A stretch of 64,000 bases of DNA from HGM12998 sp900756495 (GCA_958477305.1 CAUEFI010000010.1:53639-117638); one strand, 5' to 3'. Positions 24,749 through 33,704 are shown, counted from the stretch's first letter. Notes: generated from the sequence alone by a model not told the origin. Made by a program: numbers and translations.

Positions 24749-26263
24749 TCAGCCAAAAATCAACCTGGTCAGTCCGAAGGTGAGAGTAATGGCGAGGACA
24801 AAATGCAGGATGACTGAGAGCGTGCCTACCTTGAGCTGGTCGCCGTTCCGGCACCATTCGTCGCCCACCAGATAGCTCAAAAAGGCAAAGCCGGAGGGCA
24901 GCGTGAGCGCCAGTCCGGCGGCGGCCGAAATCATGACCGCCACTCCTCCGCCGGACATCCCCAGCAGAGCCGCCTGAGGCACCAGGGCCGCAATGGCAAT
25001 GGTGTAAACCGGGGTATTGCTGGCAAATTGGGTACATACGGCACACAGCAGACAAATGACCACCACAATCAGCCAGGGTGAGATATTCCCGCTGACCGAT
25101 CCGACAATAACGCCGATCCACTCCTTGAAACCGGTTCCGTCCTTGGACAGCAGTGTGGCGATTGCCCGGGTAGTCGCCATAACACAGACAATTCCCCATG
25201 GAACCGACTTGAAAGCATCCGCCATGTTGATGAGCGGTTTGCCGTCCACCTTGAGCAGGAACATCAGGGTCAGTGCAATCAGGGCAAAGCCCAGGGAGCC
25301 GGTCTCACTGCACCACTTGGTAAAGGCCCAGCCGGGAGCAAGCATGTCCAGGAAGTTGGGAAGAATCCAGAACAGCATGACCAGCAGGTAAATTGCAGTC
25401 AGCAGCTTGCCCTGACGGGTCATCGGCTGGGGCTTGTCACCCATGAGCGCCGCATAATTGGCCCCTTCCAGCTTGCTGGTGTCAGGTTTTATAATGTAGC
25501 GCATGGCTAGATAGACGAAGAGGAACGTGAGGATCAGGGCCGGAGCCGCGCACAGTGAATACTGTACCATGGGGATTTGACCGTCGAAGAAGGCGCTGGC
25601 AACCGCCATGGCCTTATAACCTCCTCCTACCACCAGCGGCGTAGCCACATAGCTGCACAGAGAGGAGAACACCGTTGCAATGACCAGGCAGCTGGGGAAC
25701 TTGTCTCCCGGTTGAAATCCCATCCGCTCAAACATCCGGTGAGCGACGCCCAGCATAAAAATGCACAGCGGAATTGTCTCGATAAACAGTCCCAGAATGA
25801 ACGACAAAAGCATCCAGGCAAAAAAGAAGCTCCAGGGGCTTTTGGTGGCAAATTTGGTGCGCATGAACCAATAGCTGAACTGGTCCATAAAGCCGCTCTG
25901 TTTCAGACCGTAGCACAGCATCAGGCTGATGAGCACAAAGGCCACAATGTTGTCGCCCAGCGTCAGTGTCATCACTGAGTTGAGGCCATTTTTACTCTCC
26001 ATCAGCACCTTGGCCGGGGCCGCCAGCCCCAGCCAGCCCAGGAAGGTCCCCCAAGAGGTACCTACTGTGGAGTAAATGAAGGCGATGCCCAGCAACGTCC
26101 CAATGACCTGCATTCCCTCTTTCGTCAGCGGCGCGGGGGCTGGAATAAACCGGAAGCCCAGGATAATAACAAGGCCGATGATATCCAGCCAGGTTAAGCC
26201 GAGGAACAGCGTTGTCTTCTCTTTCCGCAGCTGTTTGTTTGACTTATGCAGCGTGTTTCCCAT
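24749..26263 (-). CDS. SLC13/DASS-like organic anion permease
   Basis: A 504-residue protein with about twelve membrane helices. It shows 'IPLCIFMLGVAHRM' and 'QFASNTPVYTIAIAALVP' in the two half-repeats, as in permeases of the ion-transporter superfamily that take up carboxylates. ATG 26263 follows GGGAGGG by six bases. It lies directly downstream of an esterase gene on the same strand. Together they suggest hydrolysis of an ester and uptake or export of the acid product; this is inference. Confidence 0.82.
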   Translation of the reverse strand: MGNTLHKSNKQLRKEKTTLFLGLTWLDIIGLVIILGFRFIPAPAPLTKEGMQVIGTLLGIAFIYSTVGTSWGTFLGWLGLAAPAKVLMESKNGLNSVMTLTLGDNIVAFVLISLMLCYGLKQSGFMDQFSYWFMRTKFATKSPWSFFFAWMLLSFILGLFIETIPLCIFMLGVAHRMFERMGFQPGDKFPSCLVIATVFSSLCSYVATPLVVGGGYKAMAVASAFFDGQIPMVQYSLCAAPALILTFLFVYLAMRYIIKPDTSKLEGANYAALMGDKPQPMTRQGKLLTAIYLLVMLFWILPNFLDMLAPGWAFTKWCSETGSLGFALIALTLMFLLKVDGKPLINMADAFKSVPWGIVCVMATTRAIATLLSKDGTGFKEWIGVIVGSVSGNISPWLIVVVICLLCAVCTQFASNTPVYTIAIAALVPQAALLGMSGGGVAVMISAAAGLALTLPSGFAFLSYLVGDEWCRNGDQLKVGTLSVILHFVLAITLTFGLTRLIFG

Positions 26264-26361
26264 ATGTTTCCCTCCCAAAATATTTCGCGGTTACGGCGTC
26301 GGAGCCGCCGCCTGCTCTCATGGCTTCTGCTTCGCCCCCCTTTTGCACACAATTTCAACAC

Positions 26362-27585
26362 TTAGCCCTGCCTGCAGACAAGCGCTCCAGTTCTGCTGTC
26401 CCGGCGGAACCGGCTGAGAAACTTCCACCCCTGCTCGCCAATCGTCAGTTGGGGCCAATGCGGGCTATTTTCCACCGCCACAATGCGGTAAACCTCATAC
26501 CCTGCCCGGTTATTGACGCCTACGGTATAGTGCCGGTAACCATAATACTGCTCCACAGCCTCGTAGTCTCCGTATATGCCAATGAGGCGGTGCAGCTCGT
26601 CCCCCTCCTGTCCCGCATAGGAGAGGCACTTCTCCACCTCCCGGGGTTCACAGCCCAAAAGCTCCAGGCGCCTGTTGACCCGTTCCATCGCCCAGCGGCC
26701 GATATCGGCACCTTCGGGTGGTTTATAGACGTCAGCCATCCGCCAGATGGGTTTTCCATCCACCGCCGGGAGATGGATCCGGGTGGGATCCAGATCTGCA
26801 TGTTTCCCCGGACGGCGGCAGGAGTCCGCCTCTCCCTTAGGTTTGCCGGGAAATACTACTCTGGGCTTCCAGGAATTGAGCGGAACGAAGCTGGAGGGCT
26901 CACAAAGCCCCACCATCTGTATCATCGGGACGCAAAGTTCTTTCAGCCGCGCCAGCTCCGCCTCTGTGTAAACCACATTGAAATTATCCCAAGGCCGAAG
27001 GATGTCGTTGCCTGAAGTCACGCAGCCCGCAAAAAGCTCCGGATGGTGGTGATAGGCGCTCTGCGCCTGAGTGGCGCCCTGGGAGAATCCACCTATGTAA
27101 ACCCGCTCGGAATCTACTGGATATCTCTCTTTCAAAAGCTCCAGCACCCGTACTACATTGTCTGAATTGGTATTCTGTAGCAGGACCAGAAGAACGCCCT
27201 CCCGCGCCGCCACCTCAGGGAAGCCGGTCATACACTCCTCGCATTCAATAGAGTTGCTGCCGCCGTGGTTCCAGAAAATCACCGGATATCTCTCGCCCTC
27301 CTCCAGCTTCAGCGGGGTTATCAGAGACCAGTGTGTGTAATAGTCCTGCCCCCCGAAAATCTCCCGCCGCAGGCCCAAAGTCTCATAGTACGCCGCAGCC
27401 TGCTCCGGATCATCCTCGATGACAAAACGGATTTTGAGCCGGCGCAGCAGCTCACTTCCATATTCGCTGTTCAGCAGGGCTTCCAAATCCAGATTCCCAT
27501 CACTGGCAAACTCCAGATATGCACAAAATTCTTCCATTTTTTTGCGGTCAATCCCTGCCAATTCAGTCAGTTGATCCTGCTTCAT
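26362..27585 (-). CDS. alpha/beta hydrolase-fold esterase
   Basis: A 407-residue hydrolase. 'YPVIFWNHGGSN' gives the oxyanion loop, GFSQG the nucleophile, and 'VENSPHWPQL' a late His near an aromatic site, as in feruloyl esterase/PHB-depolymerase-like proteins. An N-terminal helical region of about 100 residues precedes the fold. There is no signal peptide. AAGGAGG stands before the ATG. It is divergent from the GntR regulator and upstream of the SLC13 permease, forming a likely esterase-permease operon. Confidence 0.8.
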   Translation of the reverse strand: MKQDQLTELAGIDRKKMEEFCAYLEFASDGNLDLEALLNSEYGSELLRRLKIRFVIEDDPEQAAAYYETLGLRREIFGGQDYYTHWSLITPLKLEEGERYPVIFWNHGGSNSIECEECMTGFPEVAAREGVLLVLLQNTNSDNVVRVLELLKERYPVDSERVYIGGFSQGATQAQSAYHHHPELFAGCVTSGNDILRPWDNFNVVYTEAELARLKELCVPMIQMVGLCEPSSFVPLNSWKPRVVFPGKPKGEADSCRRPGKHADLDPTRIHLPAVDGKPIWRMADVYKPPEGADIGRWAMERVNRRLELLGCEPREVEKCLSYAGQEGDELHRLIGIYGDYEAVEQYYGYRHYTVGVNNRAGYEVYRIVAVENSPHWPQLTIGEQGWKFLSRFRRDSRTGALVCRQG

Positions 27586-27804
27586 GCCATTTTTCCTCCT
27601 TCGCTTTCACTTGTCCCGCCCTTATATTGTATTTAATTTGTATTTTAATAATAATATATTTATCACATTTTAGTCAAGAGTATTTTATATTATTTATATA
27701 ATAGACAATTTTATAACCAAAAATTTATATATAATATACATATCATATGCAAAATAAGCCATACAATAAAAATATGTTTATTCTGCTCCTAATTGCTAAA
27801 ATTG
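27586..27804. other. AT-rich divergent control region
   Basis: Very AT-rich spacer between the esterase (minus) and the GntR gene (plus), with runs of TATTTATA and ATATA. It must hold the esterase promoter, but no single box pair stands out. Confidence 0.5.
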
Positions 27805-27833
27805 TTGACAACCGTCGGCAAGTGTGGTATCTT
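27805..27833 (+). promoter_or_regulatory. promoter of the GntR gene
   Basis: TTGACA (27805-27810), 17 bases, TATCTT (27828-27833). The -10 context TGTGGTATCTT is the same as in the siderophore transporter promoter at 28736. Confidence 0.65.
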
Positions 27834-27883
27834 TAGATATAGAAAGGTCACTACTTTTAAGACTGTCAAGTGAGGTGAACTGC

Positions 27884-28666
27884 ATGAGCTTCCATGCAGC
27901 AGAAAACCATCCCATCAAATATTTAGCTGTTTATAACGATTTGAAAGAGGCTATTCTCAATGGTAAATACCTGCGCGGAAGTTTTCTGCCTACTGAAGTG
28001 GAGCTGACCGAACTCTATTCGGTCAGCCGCACCACTGTCCGTAAGGCCGTCTCCCTGCTGCAGTCGGAAAAACTGGTCAATGTCCAGCAGGGGCGAGGTA
28101 CAGAAGTCATCAGCGGCAAAAGCCAAGTCCGTTTGACCGCTCCTCAAATTTACCGCGACGTCATTGGCGTCTCCAGCAAATACTTGGTGGACGGTGAATC
28201 CATCGCCATGAGCTCAGTCGTGGATATTGTTCCCGCCGATACCCGGGCCTCGGCCGCCCTGGAATTGGCTTTAGGCACTCCAGTCTATCGGGTTCGCCGC
28301 CTCAAGGTAATTGGTAACACCCCTTTTAACTATGTCGTCAGCTACGTCCCCCGCCATCTGGCCCCTGGTCTGGAAAAATTCAGCGGTCAGGTCTTTTTCC
28401 TCTACCAGTGTCTGAAGGAGACCTATCATGTCGTCTCTGTCTCTGTAGATGAAAACATTGCGGCTGATACCGCCAAGTTTTTGGAATCTAATCTGCTCGG
28501 CGTACCGGTGGGCGCTCCGCTTTTGGTTACTTACCGTACTGCGCACTGTGAACAGGGACTTATGGAGTATACGGAGTCCTATATTCGGCCTGATATCTAT
28601 CAGATTTCCATCTCCATGCAGGGAGATCTGAATTATATGGACGGTGAGGTCGTTAAACCCTATTGA
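27884..28666 (+). CDS. GntR-family regulator with UTRA domain
   Basis: A 260-residue regulator. A winged helix at about 10-75 ('YLRGSFLPTEVELTELYSVS', 'TTVRKAVSLLQSEKLVNVQQ') is followed by a UTRA ligand domain ('ALGTPVYRVRRLKVIGNTPF', 'VPVGAPLLVTYRT'). UTRA regulators usually sense sugars or other small metabolites. ATG 27884 has GAGGTGA 5 bases upstream; a 20-residue longer frame exists. It is divergent from the esterase/permease operon, its most likely target, and is followed by its own terminator. Confidence 0.88.
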   Translation: MSFHAAENHPIKYLAVYNDLKEAILNGKYLRGSFLPTEVELTELYSVSRTTVRKAVSLLQSEKLVNVQQGRGTEVISGKSQVRLTAPQIYRDVIGVSSKYLVDGESIAMSSVVDIVPADTRASAALELALGTPVYRVRRLKVIGNTPFNYVVSYVPRHLAPGLEKFSGQVFFLYQCLKETYHVVSVSVDENIAADTAKFLESNLLGVPVGAPLLVTYRTAHCEQGLMEYTESYIRPDIYQISISMQGDLNYMDGEVVKPY

Positions 28667-28684
28667 TATCCTGTCTATTACCGA

Positions 28685-28723
28685 TGTGTACCTCCGGCAA
28701 TTGCCGGAGGTACACATTTTTTT
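28685..28723 (+). terminator. intrinsic terminator of the GntR gene
   Basis: A near-complete palindrome (28685-28698 with 28703-28716, loop AATT) is followed by seven T. Confidence 0.85.
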
Positions 28724-28735
28724 ACAAAGATCTGC

Positions 28736-28765
28736 TTGACTTTTTTCCCACTGCTGTGGTATCTT
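28736..28765 (+). promoter_or_regulatory. promoter of the siderophore transporter operon
   Basis: TTGACT (28736-28741), 18 bases, TATCTT (28760-28765). The dyads just downstream overlap the expected start of transcription. Confidence 0.65.
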
Positions 28766-28778
28766 TTTAAAAACCAAC

Positions 28779-28796
28779 AGTTAGCATTAGCTAACT
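28779..28796. promoter_or_regulatory. dyad operator, DtxR/IdeR-like
   Basis: AGTTAGC-ATTA-GCTAACT is a perfect palindrome just downstream of the -10 box. Its half-site GTTAGC is close to the TTAGGTTAG/CTAACCTAA type bound by iron-sensing DtxR-family repressors, which fits the iron-siderophore genes behind it. The regulator itself is not in the window. Confidence 0.6.
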
Positions 28797-28813
28797 TCTT
28801 GTTTTGCTTTTAA

Positions 28814-28830
28814 AGTAGCTATGGCTAACT
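28814..28830. promoter_or_regulatory. second, imperfect copy of the dyad operator
   Basis: AGTAGC-TATG-GCTAACT keeps the right half-site exactly and four of six bases of the left one, with the same 4-base spacing as the copy at 28779. Confidence 0.45.
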
Positions 28831-28860
28831 ACATTCTATGCTCCAAAGGAGGTTGTCCAC

Positions 28861-29901
28861 ATCAACGGGAAAAAAATTACGGCTCTCTTATTCTCCGTGC
28901 TAGTCGTCCTGTCCCTCTGCTCTCTCTTTGTCGGTGTCATTGACATGAATCTTCCAGGGCTCTTGGGCGGCGACTACCAACAACTGGAGCTGCTGCTCAT
29001 CTCGCGTCTGCCCCGGCTCCTGGCCATTCTCTGTACGGGAATCGGCATGAGCGTCGCAGGACTTATTATGCAGCAGTTGTGCATGAACAAATTTGTCTCC
29101 CCCACAACGGGCGCTACAATCTCCTCCGCACAGTTTGGTATCCTTCTGGCACTGCTGTTTATGCCCTCCTCTACCCTTTGGAGCCGGGCGATCTTTTCTT
29201 TTGCCGCCGCTGTTTTGGGCACTTGGATCTTTGTTTGGTTCATCCAGCGCATCCAGTTTAAAGATGTCGTCATGGTCCCTCTTGTCGGCATTATGTTCGG
29301 CAATGTAATAGGCGGCATCACCAACTTTCTGGCCTATAAATTTGAGATGACCCAAGCGCTCTCCACTTGGTTGGTAGGACACTTTTCCCTGGTGCTCCGA
29401 GGCCGGTATGAAATTGTCTATCTGGTGGTTCCTTTGGTAATCCTGGCTTTCCTCTTTGCCAACCACTTCAACATTGTAGGTATGGGCAAGGATTTTTCCA
29501 AAAACCTAGGGGTTCACTACAATCTGATCCTTTTCATGGGGCTGACCATCGCGGCCATGATCACCGCCTCTGTGGTGGTAGTGGTAGGCTCCATCTCTTA
29601 TATCGGCCTTATCGTCCCCAATATTGTGGCTATGTTCAAAGGCGATAAAATCCGGGGGACTTTGGTGGACACCGCCCTCTTCGGCGCTATCTTTGTTCTG
29701 GTGTGCGACATGCTGGGGCGGGTATTGATTTACCCCTATGAACTGCCTATTGAACTCATTGTGGGAATTCTGGGAAGCATTATTTTTATCGGACTGCTGT
29801 TCTACCGGCTGAAAAACGGCCGGAAGGCCATCCGCTTAGGCTCTGCCGGCACCTCGGCCTGCACTGCAGTTCCCGACGTTGAGGGAGGGGAAACGCATTG
29901 A
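28861..29901 (+). CDS. FecCD-type siderophore permease, YclN-like
   Basis: A 346-residue permease with nine or ten membrane helices, the first of two in a siderophore ABC importer. Family marks are 'SRLPRLLAILCTGIGMSVAG', 'MNKFVSPTTGATISSAQFGI' and 'SYIGLIVPNIVAMFKGDKIR'; it resembles YclN/CeuB. No ATG, GTG or TTG lies in frame near the ribosome site. A perfect AAAGGAGG ends 8 bases before an ATC at 28861, which gives an intact first membrane helix (NGKKITALLFSVLVVL). GTG 28897 has no site and would cut that helix. I therefore place the start at the ATC. Confidence 0.82.
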   Translation: MNGKKITALLFSVLVVLSLCSLFVGVIDMNLPGLLGGDYQQLELLLISRLPRLLAILCTGIGMSVAGLIMQQLCMNKFVSPTTGATISSAQFGILLALLFMPSSTLWSRAIFSFAAAVLGTWIFVWFIQRIQFKDVVMVPLVGIMFGNVIGGITNFLAYKFEMTQALSTWLVGHFSLVLRGRYEIVYLVVPLVILAFLFANHFNIVGMGKDFSKNLGVHYNLILFMGLTIAAMITASVVVVVGSISYIGLIVPNIVAMFKGDKIRGTLVDTALFGAIFVLVCDMLGRVLIYPYELPIELIVGILGSIIFIGLLFYRLKNGRKAIRLGSAGTSACTAVPDVEGGETH

Positions 29902-30875
29902 AAACCGCCGCCTTCCGCGCCAACCTGCGCAAGCTCATCATTATGGCGGCACTGGTACTGGCTGCAGCCGCAGCCTATATGCTGGTAGAAGTCAACTTTT
30001 CCAACGCCAAACTATTCCATTATGCGATGCAGATCCGAACTCCCAAACTCATCGCTATGCTAATCACAGCTTTCGCCATTGGTGGGGCGTCCATTGTATT
30101 TCAATCCATTATCAACAACACCATCGTCACCCCCTGCCTGCTGGGCATGAATTCTCTCTATACGCTCATCCATACAGCGGTGGTGTTCTGTGTCGGCTCT
30201 GGAAACGTGCTGGCCGTCAACGCCAACGCATCCTTTGCTGTGGATCTGTTCATCATGGGGGTTGCTGCCACGCTCATCTACAGCTACCTCTTTCAGAAGA
30301 CCAAGCACAATGTCCTCTACGTACTTCTCATAGGCACGGTGCTTACCTCCTTCTTCGGCAGTATCCAATCCACCCTCACACGGGTCATGGATCCCAATGA
30401 ATATGACAGCCTTCTCGCCACCCTGGTGGCAAGCTTCAGCAACATTAACTCAGAGATCATCCTGTTTTCACTTATCGTGCTGGCTGCCATCATTTTTGTC
30501 CTGCGCCGGGAGCTGGCCCTGCTGGACGTGCTTACACTGGGAAAGGAGCAGGCCATTAATCTGGGTGTGGACTACGATAGATGCATCCGGCGGCTGCTGC
30601 TGGGGGTCACCCTGTGTATCGCTGTGGCCACAGCAATGGTGGGTCCCATCTCCTTCCTGGGGCTTATCATCGCCAACCTCTCCCGCCAGCTCCTGCGCAC
30701 CTATCGCCACAGCCAGCTGATTCTTGGTTCCGCCTTCTTCGGTATGATCGTCCTGGTCGGAGGACAGCTCATTGTCGAGCATGTCTTCACGTATGCCATC
30801 CCGGTCAGCGTGTTCATCACTGTGGGCGGCGGTCTTTACTTCCTCTATCTGCTGCTTACCAAAAGGAGGGTCTGA
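29898..30875 (+). CDS. FecCD-type siderophore permease, YclO-like
   Basis: The second permease of the importer: 325 residues, nine or ten membrane helices. It has 'MQIRTPKLIAMLITAFAIGG', 'LLGMNSLYTLIHT' and 'GPISFLGLIIANLSRQLLRT'. The TTG start at 29898 overlaps the previous stop (TTGA) and has GAGGGG upstream. It pairs with the 28861 protein to form the channel used by the ATPase at 30880. Confidence 0.9.
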   Translation: MKTAAFRANLRKLIIMAALVLAAAAAYMLVEVNFSNAKLFHYAMQIRTPKLIAMLITAFAIGGASIVFQSIINNTIVTPCLLGMNSLYTLIHTAVVFCVGSGNVLAVNANASFAVDLFIMGVAATLIYSYLFQKTKHNVLYVLLIGTVLTSFFGSIQSTLTRVMDPNEYDSLLATLVASFSNINSEIILFSLIVLAAIIFVLRRELALLDVLTLGKEQAINLGVDYDRCIRRLLLGVTLCIAVATAMVGPISFLGLIIANLSRQLLRTYRHSQLILGSAFFGMIVLVGGQLIVEHVFTYAIPVSVFITVGGGLYFLYLLLTKRRV

Positions 30876-30879
30876 GCTC

Positions 30880-31632
30880 ATGCGAGTCAAAGAACTGACC
30901 AAGCAATATGACGGCAAAACCGTAGTCGATTCCGTCAGCTTTGAAATTCCAAAGGGAAAGGTCATCTCCCTCATCGGCCCCAATGGTGCGGGGAAGTCCA
31001 CCGTCATGGGCATTATCTCCCGTCTGATTGCCCGGGACAGCGGCCTAGTGGATTTCGACGGCAGGGATATTGCCAAGTGGAAGAGCAAGGAGCTCTCCAA
31101 ACGCCTGGCTATTCTCACACAGAGCAACCACATTCAGATGAAGCTCACCGTCCGAGAGCTGGTGACCTTCGGCCGCTTTCCATACTCCGGCGGGCGCACC
31201 ACGGAAGCGGACAGGGCAATCATCGATAAGGCTATCTCCTATATGGAGCTCCAGGAGTTTGAGGACCGCTTCATTGACGAGCTCTCCGGCGGTCAGCGTC
31301 AACGGGCCTATATCGCCATGGTCATCGCCCAGGACACTGAGTTTGTCCTTCTGGATGAACCCACCAATAACCTGGATATCTACCATGCGACCAACATGAT
31401 GAAAATCGTCCGCCGCCTCTGCGACGAGCTGGGGAAGACGGTGATTTTAGTGCTGCACGAGATTAACTATGCGGCATTCTATTCCGACTACATCTGCGCC
31501 TTCGTGGATGGAAGAATCGCCAAATACGGCACGGTAAAGGAGGTGATGACGGCGGAGAATCTATCTGAAATTTACAAGGTCGGCTTTGAGATCCTCGAAA
31601 TAGAGGGCCGGCCCCTGTCTATCTACTATTGA
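30880..31632 (+). CDS. siderophore ABC transporter ATPase, YclP-like
   Basis: A 250-residue ATPase. Walker A is GPNGAGKST (about 34-42), the signature LSGGQRQRAYIAM, Walker B FVLLDEPTNNLD, and the switch His is in 'VLHEINYAAF'. ATG 30880 has AAAGGAGGG 9 bases upstream; the longer frame upstream overlaps the permease and is rejected. It powers the YclN/YclO-like permeases. Confidence 0.93.
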   Translation: MRVKELTKQYDGKTVVDSVSFEIPKGKVISLIGPNGAGKSTVMGIISRLIARDSGLVDFDGRDIAKWKSKELSKRLAILTQSNHIQMKLTVRELVTFGRFPYSGGRTTEADRAIIDKAISYMELQEFEDRFIDELSGGQRQRAYIAMVIAQDTEFVLLDEPTNNLDIYHATNMMKIVRRLCDELGKTVILVLHEINYAAFYSDYICAFVDGRIAKYGTVKEVMTAENLSEIYKVGFEILEIEGRPLSIYY

Positions 31633-31676
31633 GCCGGGATCTCTTCCCGCAGCAATTCAAAAAAGGAGTATGATTT

Positions 31677-32714
31677 ATGAAGAAGTTTGTCACCCTTGCC
31701 CTGGCCGGCGCACTTGCCCTGGCCCTCTTTGGCTGCTCCGGCGGCAGCGGAACCTCCGGCACTGAAAATTCCACACCTCCGGACTCTTCCACGCCCGTGG
31801 AGAGCTCTGCACCTCCTGCGAGTACTCCGCCAGAGAGCGAGGCTCCTACCTCCATTACCATCACCAGCCTCAACGGCAACCGGGAGGCCGCTGGTCTGGA
31901 AGTCCCCTATAATCCCCAGCGTATTGCCATTTTGGATATGGCCTCCCTGGATATCCTGGATTCTTTGGGACTAGGTGACCGGGTGGTCGGCTCCGCTCAG
32001 ACCTCGCTCGACTATCTCCAGCAGTACGTAACGGACGAAAATGTAGCGAATCTGGGCACCATCAAGGAGGCCGACCTCGAGGCCGTCATGGCCTGTGAGC
32101 CCGACGTCATCTTCATTGGCGGCCGTCTCTCCGGCTCCTACGATGCTCTGAGCGAGATCGCCCCCGTTGTCTACCTGTCCACCGACGCCGAGATCGGCGT
32201 GGTGGAGAGCGTCCGTCAGAACGCCGCCACCATTGCCTCTATGTTCGGCCTGGAAGATCAGGTGGAAACTCTAATGGCCGATTTCAGTGCCCGTGTTGAT
32301 GCCCTGGCCGCCTTTGCCGAGGGCAAAACCGCTGTCGTGGGCCTGTGCACCAGCGGCAGCTTCAACGTATTGGGCAGCGACGGCCGCTGTTCTATTATCA
32401 GCGTGGAGATCGGGTTTGATAACCTGGGAGACGGGGATGTCACCTCCACCCACGGCAACGAGTCCTCCTTTGAGCTCATTGTAGAGCTGGATCCCGATTA
32501 CATGTTCGTCCTGGACCGCGACGCCGCTATCGGCACGGATGGCGCCCAGTTGGCCCAGGAAATCGTGGAAAATGAGCTGGTTATGGGAACCCGCGCCTAT
32601 CAGGACGGCCATATCGTCTATCTGGCCCATCCTGCCGTGTGGTATACCGCCGAGGGCGGTATCACCGCGCTGGATGTAATGCTCTCTGATCTGGAGAGCG
32701 AGCTGCTGGCATAA
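31677..32714 (+). CDS. siderophore-binding lipoprotein, YclQ/CeuE-like
   Basis: A 345-residue class III binding protein with signal peptide and lipobox LFGC, then a Ser/Thr/Pro linker of about 40 residues and the FecB fold: 'YNPQRIAILDMASLDILDSL', 'EPDVIFIGGRLSGSYDALSE', 'GIGVVESVRQN'-type helix and 'AYQDGHIVYL'. AAAGGAG precedes the ATG. The permease-permease-ATPase-binding protein order matches yclNOPQ, which takes up petrobactin-type catecholates; the ligand here is inferred. Confidence 0.9.
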   Translation: MKKFVTLALAGALALALFGCSGGSGTSGTENSTPPDSSTPVESSAPPASTPPESEAPTSITITSLNGNREAAGLEVPYNPQRIAILDMASLDILDSLGLGDRVVGSAQTSLDYLQQYVTDENVANLGTIKEADLEAVMACEPDVIFIGGRLSGSYDALSEIAPVVYLSTDAEIGVVESVRQNAATIASMFGLEDQVETLMADFSARVDALAAFAEGKTAVVGLCTSGSFNVLGSDGRCSIISVEIGFDNLGDGDVTSTHGNESSFELIVELDPDYMFVLDRDAAIGTDGAQLAQEIVENELVMGTRAYQDGHIVYLAHPAVWYTAEGGITALDVMLSDLESELLA

Positions 32715-32728
32715 AGAAAACAGATATG

Positions 32729-32763
32729 ACAGCGGGGAGCGCAATGCGCTCCCCGCTGTTTTC
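32729..32763 (+). terminator. intrinsic terminator of the siderophore operon
   Basis: A 14-bp stem (32729-32742 with 32746-32759) followed by TTTT; it also faces the convergent gene at 32775. Confidence 0.82.
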
Positions 32764-32774
32764 CTGCGTATCCT

Positions 32775-33542
32775 CTAAAACATACCGGTCTTAATCCCAA
32801 ACCAACTCTGCAGCAGTGCCTGCTTGGTATCATTATCAGGTACAGGCGTGATTTCCGGCGTTCCCCCGTGGGGGGTGATGGTCAGCTTGTCCTTTACCAG
32901 GGCATATCGGGCCTCTGGTGTGGTACGGATGATCACATAATGGCTGGAGAATATGCTGGCGCCCGGTGCAGCATACCATGCAAAATGGGGCAGGAAATCC
33001 TCCGGAGACCGCTCAGGTGAATACATGACATAGAGCTGGCGGAACTCTGCCTCACCGGGTTTTTGACAGAGCAGGAGCGTGGTGCCGTCGCTCTGGGACT
33101 GAAACTGGTAGCGGCCTCCATAGCCCTCTTGAATCTCTCCTGTCTCCAGTCGCAGCGCCGGCACCACATGGGAGCCGAACCCCACATCGGCCAGCCATGG
33201 CACTCCGTCTATCAAAACACGCAGAATACAGTGCTCCAGTTCGTCGTCCTCAGTATCCACCCGGGCGGAACGGTAGTGTACCTCATAGCCCAGATCCCGC
33301 AGCAGATAGCAGAGTGAGTTATTCAGTTCATGGCAGATACCACCCCGGCGGCGCTTCACAATTTTATCCCACAGAGCCTCTTTAGATAAATCCAGAGGCA
33401 TCTGGTGCAGCATATCCAGATTATCAAAGGGAACTGCGGACAAATGGGCCTCCACAATCCTCCGCAGCGTATCTGCCGTGGGATCCGTAGAGCCTTCATA
33501 GCCGATGCGGCGCAGATAATCCTGTGCAGTCACTTGCTCCAT
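32775..33542 (-). CDS. arylamine N-acetyltransferase
   Basis: A 255-residue enzyme that moves acetyl from acetyl-CoA onto arylamines and hydrazines. The catalytic Cys is in 'RRRGGICHELN' (C70), the His in 'ELEHCILRV' (about 108) and the Asp in 'WLADVGFG' (about 123), in the usual order. ATG 33542 lies behind AAGGAG; a longer frame to 33665 crosses the promoter and is rejected. The convergent siderophore operon ends just beyond its stop. Confidence 0.9.
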   Translation of the reverse strand: MEQVTAQDYLRRIGYEGSTDPTADTLRRIVEAHLSAVPFDNLDMLHQMPLDLSKEALWDKIVKRRRGGICHELNNSLCYLLRDLGYEVHYRSARVDTEDDELEHCILRVLIDGVPWLADVGFGSHVVPALRLETGEIQEGYGGRYQFQSQSDGTTLLLCQKPGEAEFRQLYVMYSPERSPEDFLPHFAWYAAPGASIFSSHYVIIRTTPEARYALVKDKLTITPHGGTPEITPVPDNDTKQALLQSWFGIKTGMF

Positions 33543-33594
33543 AGCGCCTTCTCTCCTTCTTCCCCTCTCCCTGACAAGGGTATTTGATAAATTG

Positions 33595-33624
33595 AGTATA
33601 CTACACAATCTGTACATCTGTAAA
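33595..33624 (-). promoter_or_regulatory. promoter of the N-acetyltransferase gene
   Basis: On the minus strand TTTACA (33619-33624) and TATACT (33595-33600) with an 18-base spacer. Confidence 0.6.
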
Positions 33625-33672
33625 GCCCTGACGCATATCTGTGTATCCCAACGGTATCCCAGCATTCATCAA

Positions 33673-33704
33673 CAGTGCCCGGCCCACACGTGGGCCGGGC
33701 ACTG
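33673..33704 (-). terminator. hairpin terminator of the sirtuin gene
   Basis: A perfect 14-bp stem (33673-33686 with 33691-33704) just past the stop at 33709. Confidence 0.7.
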
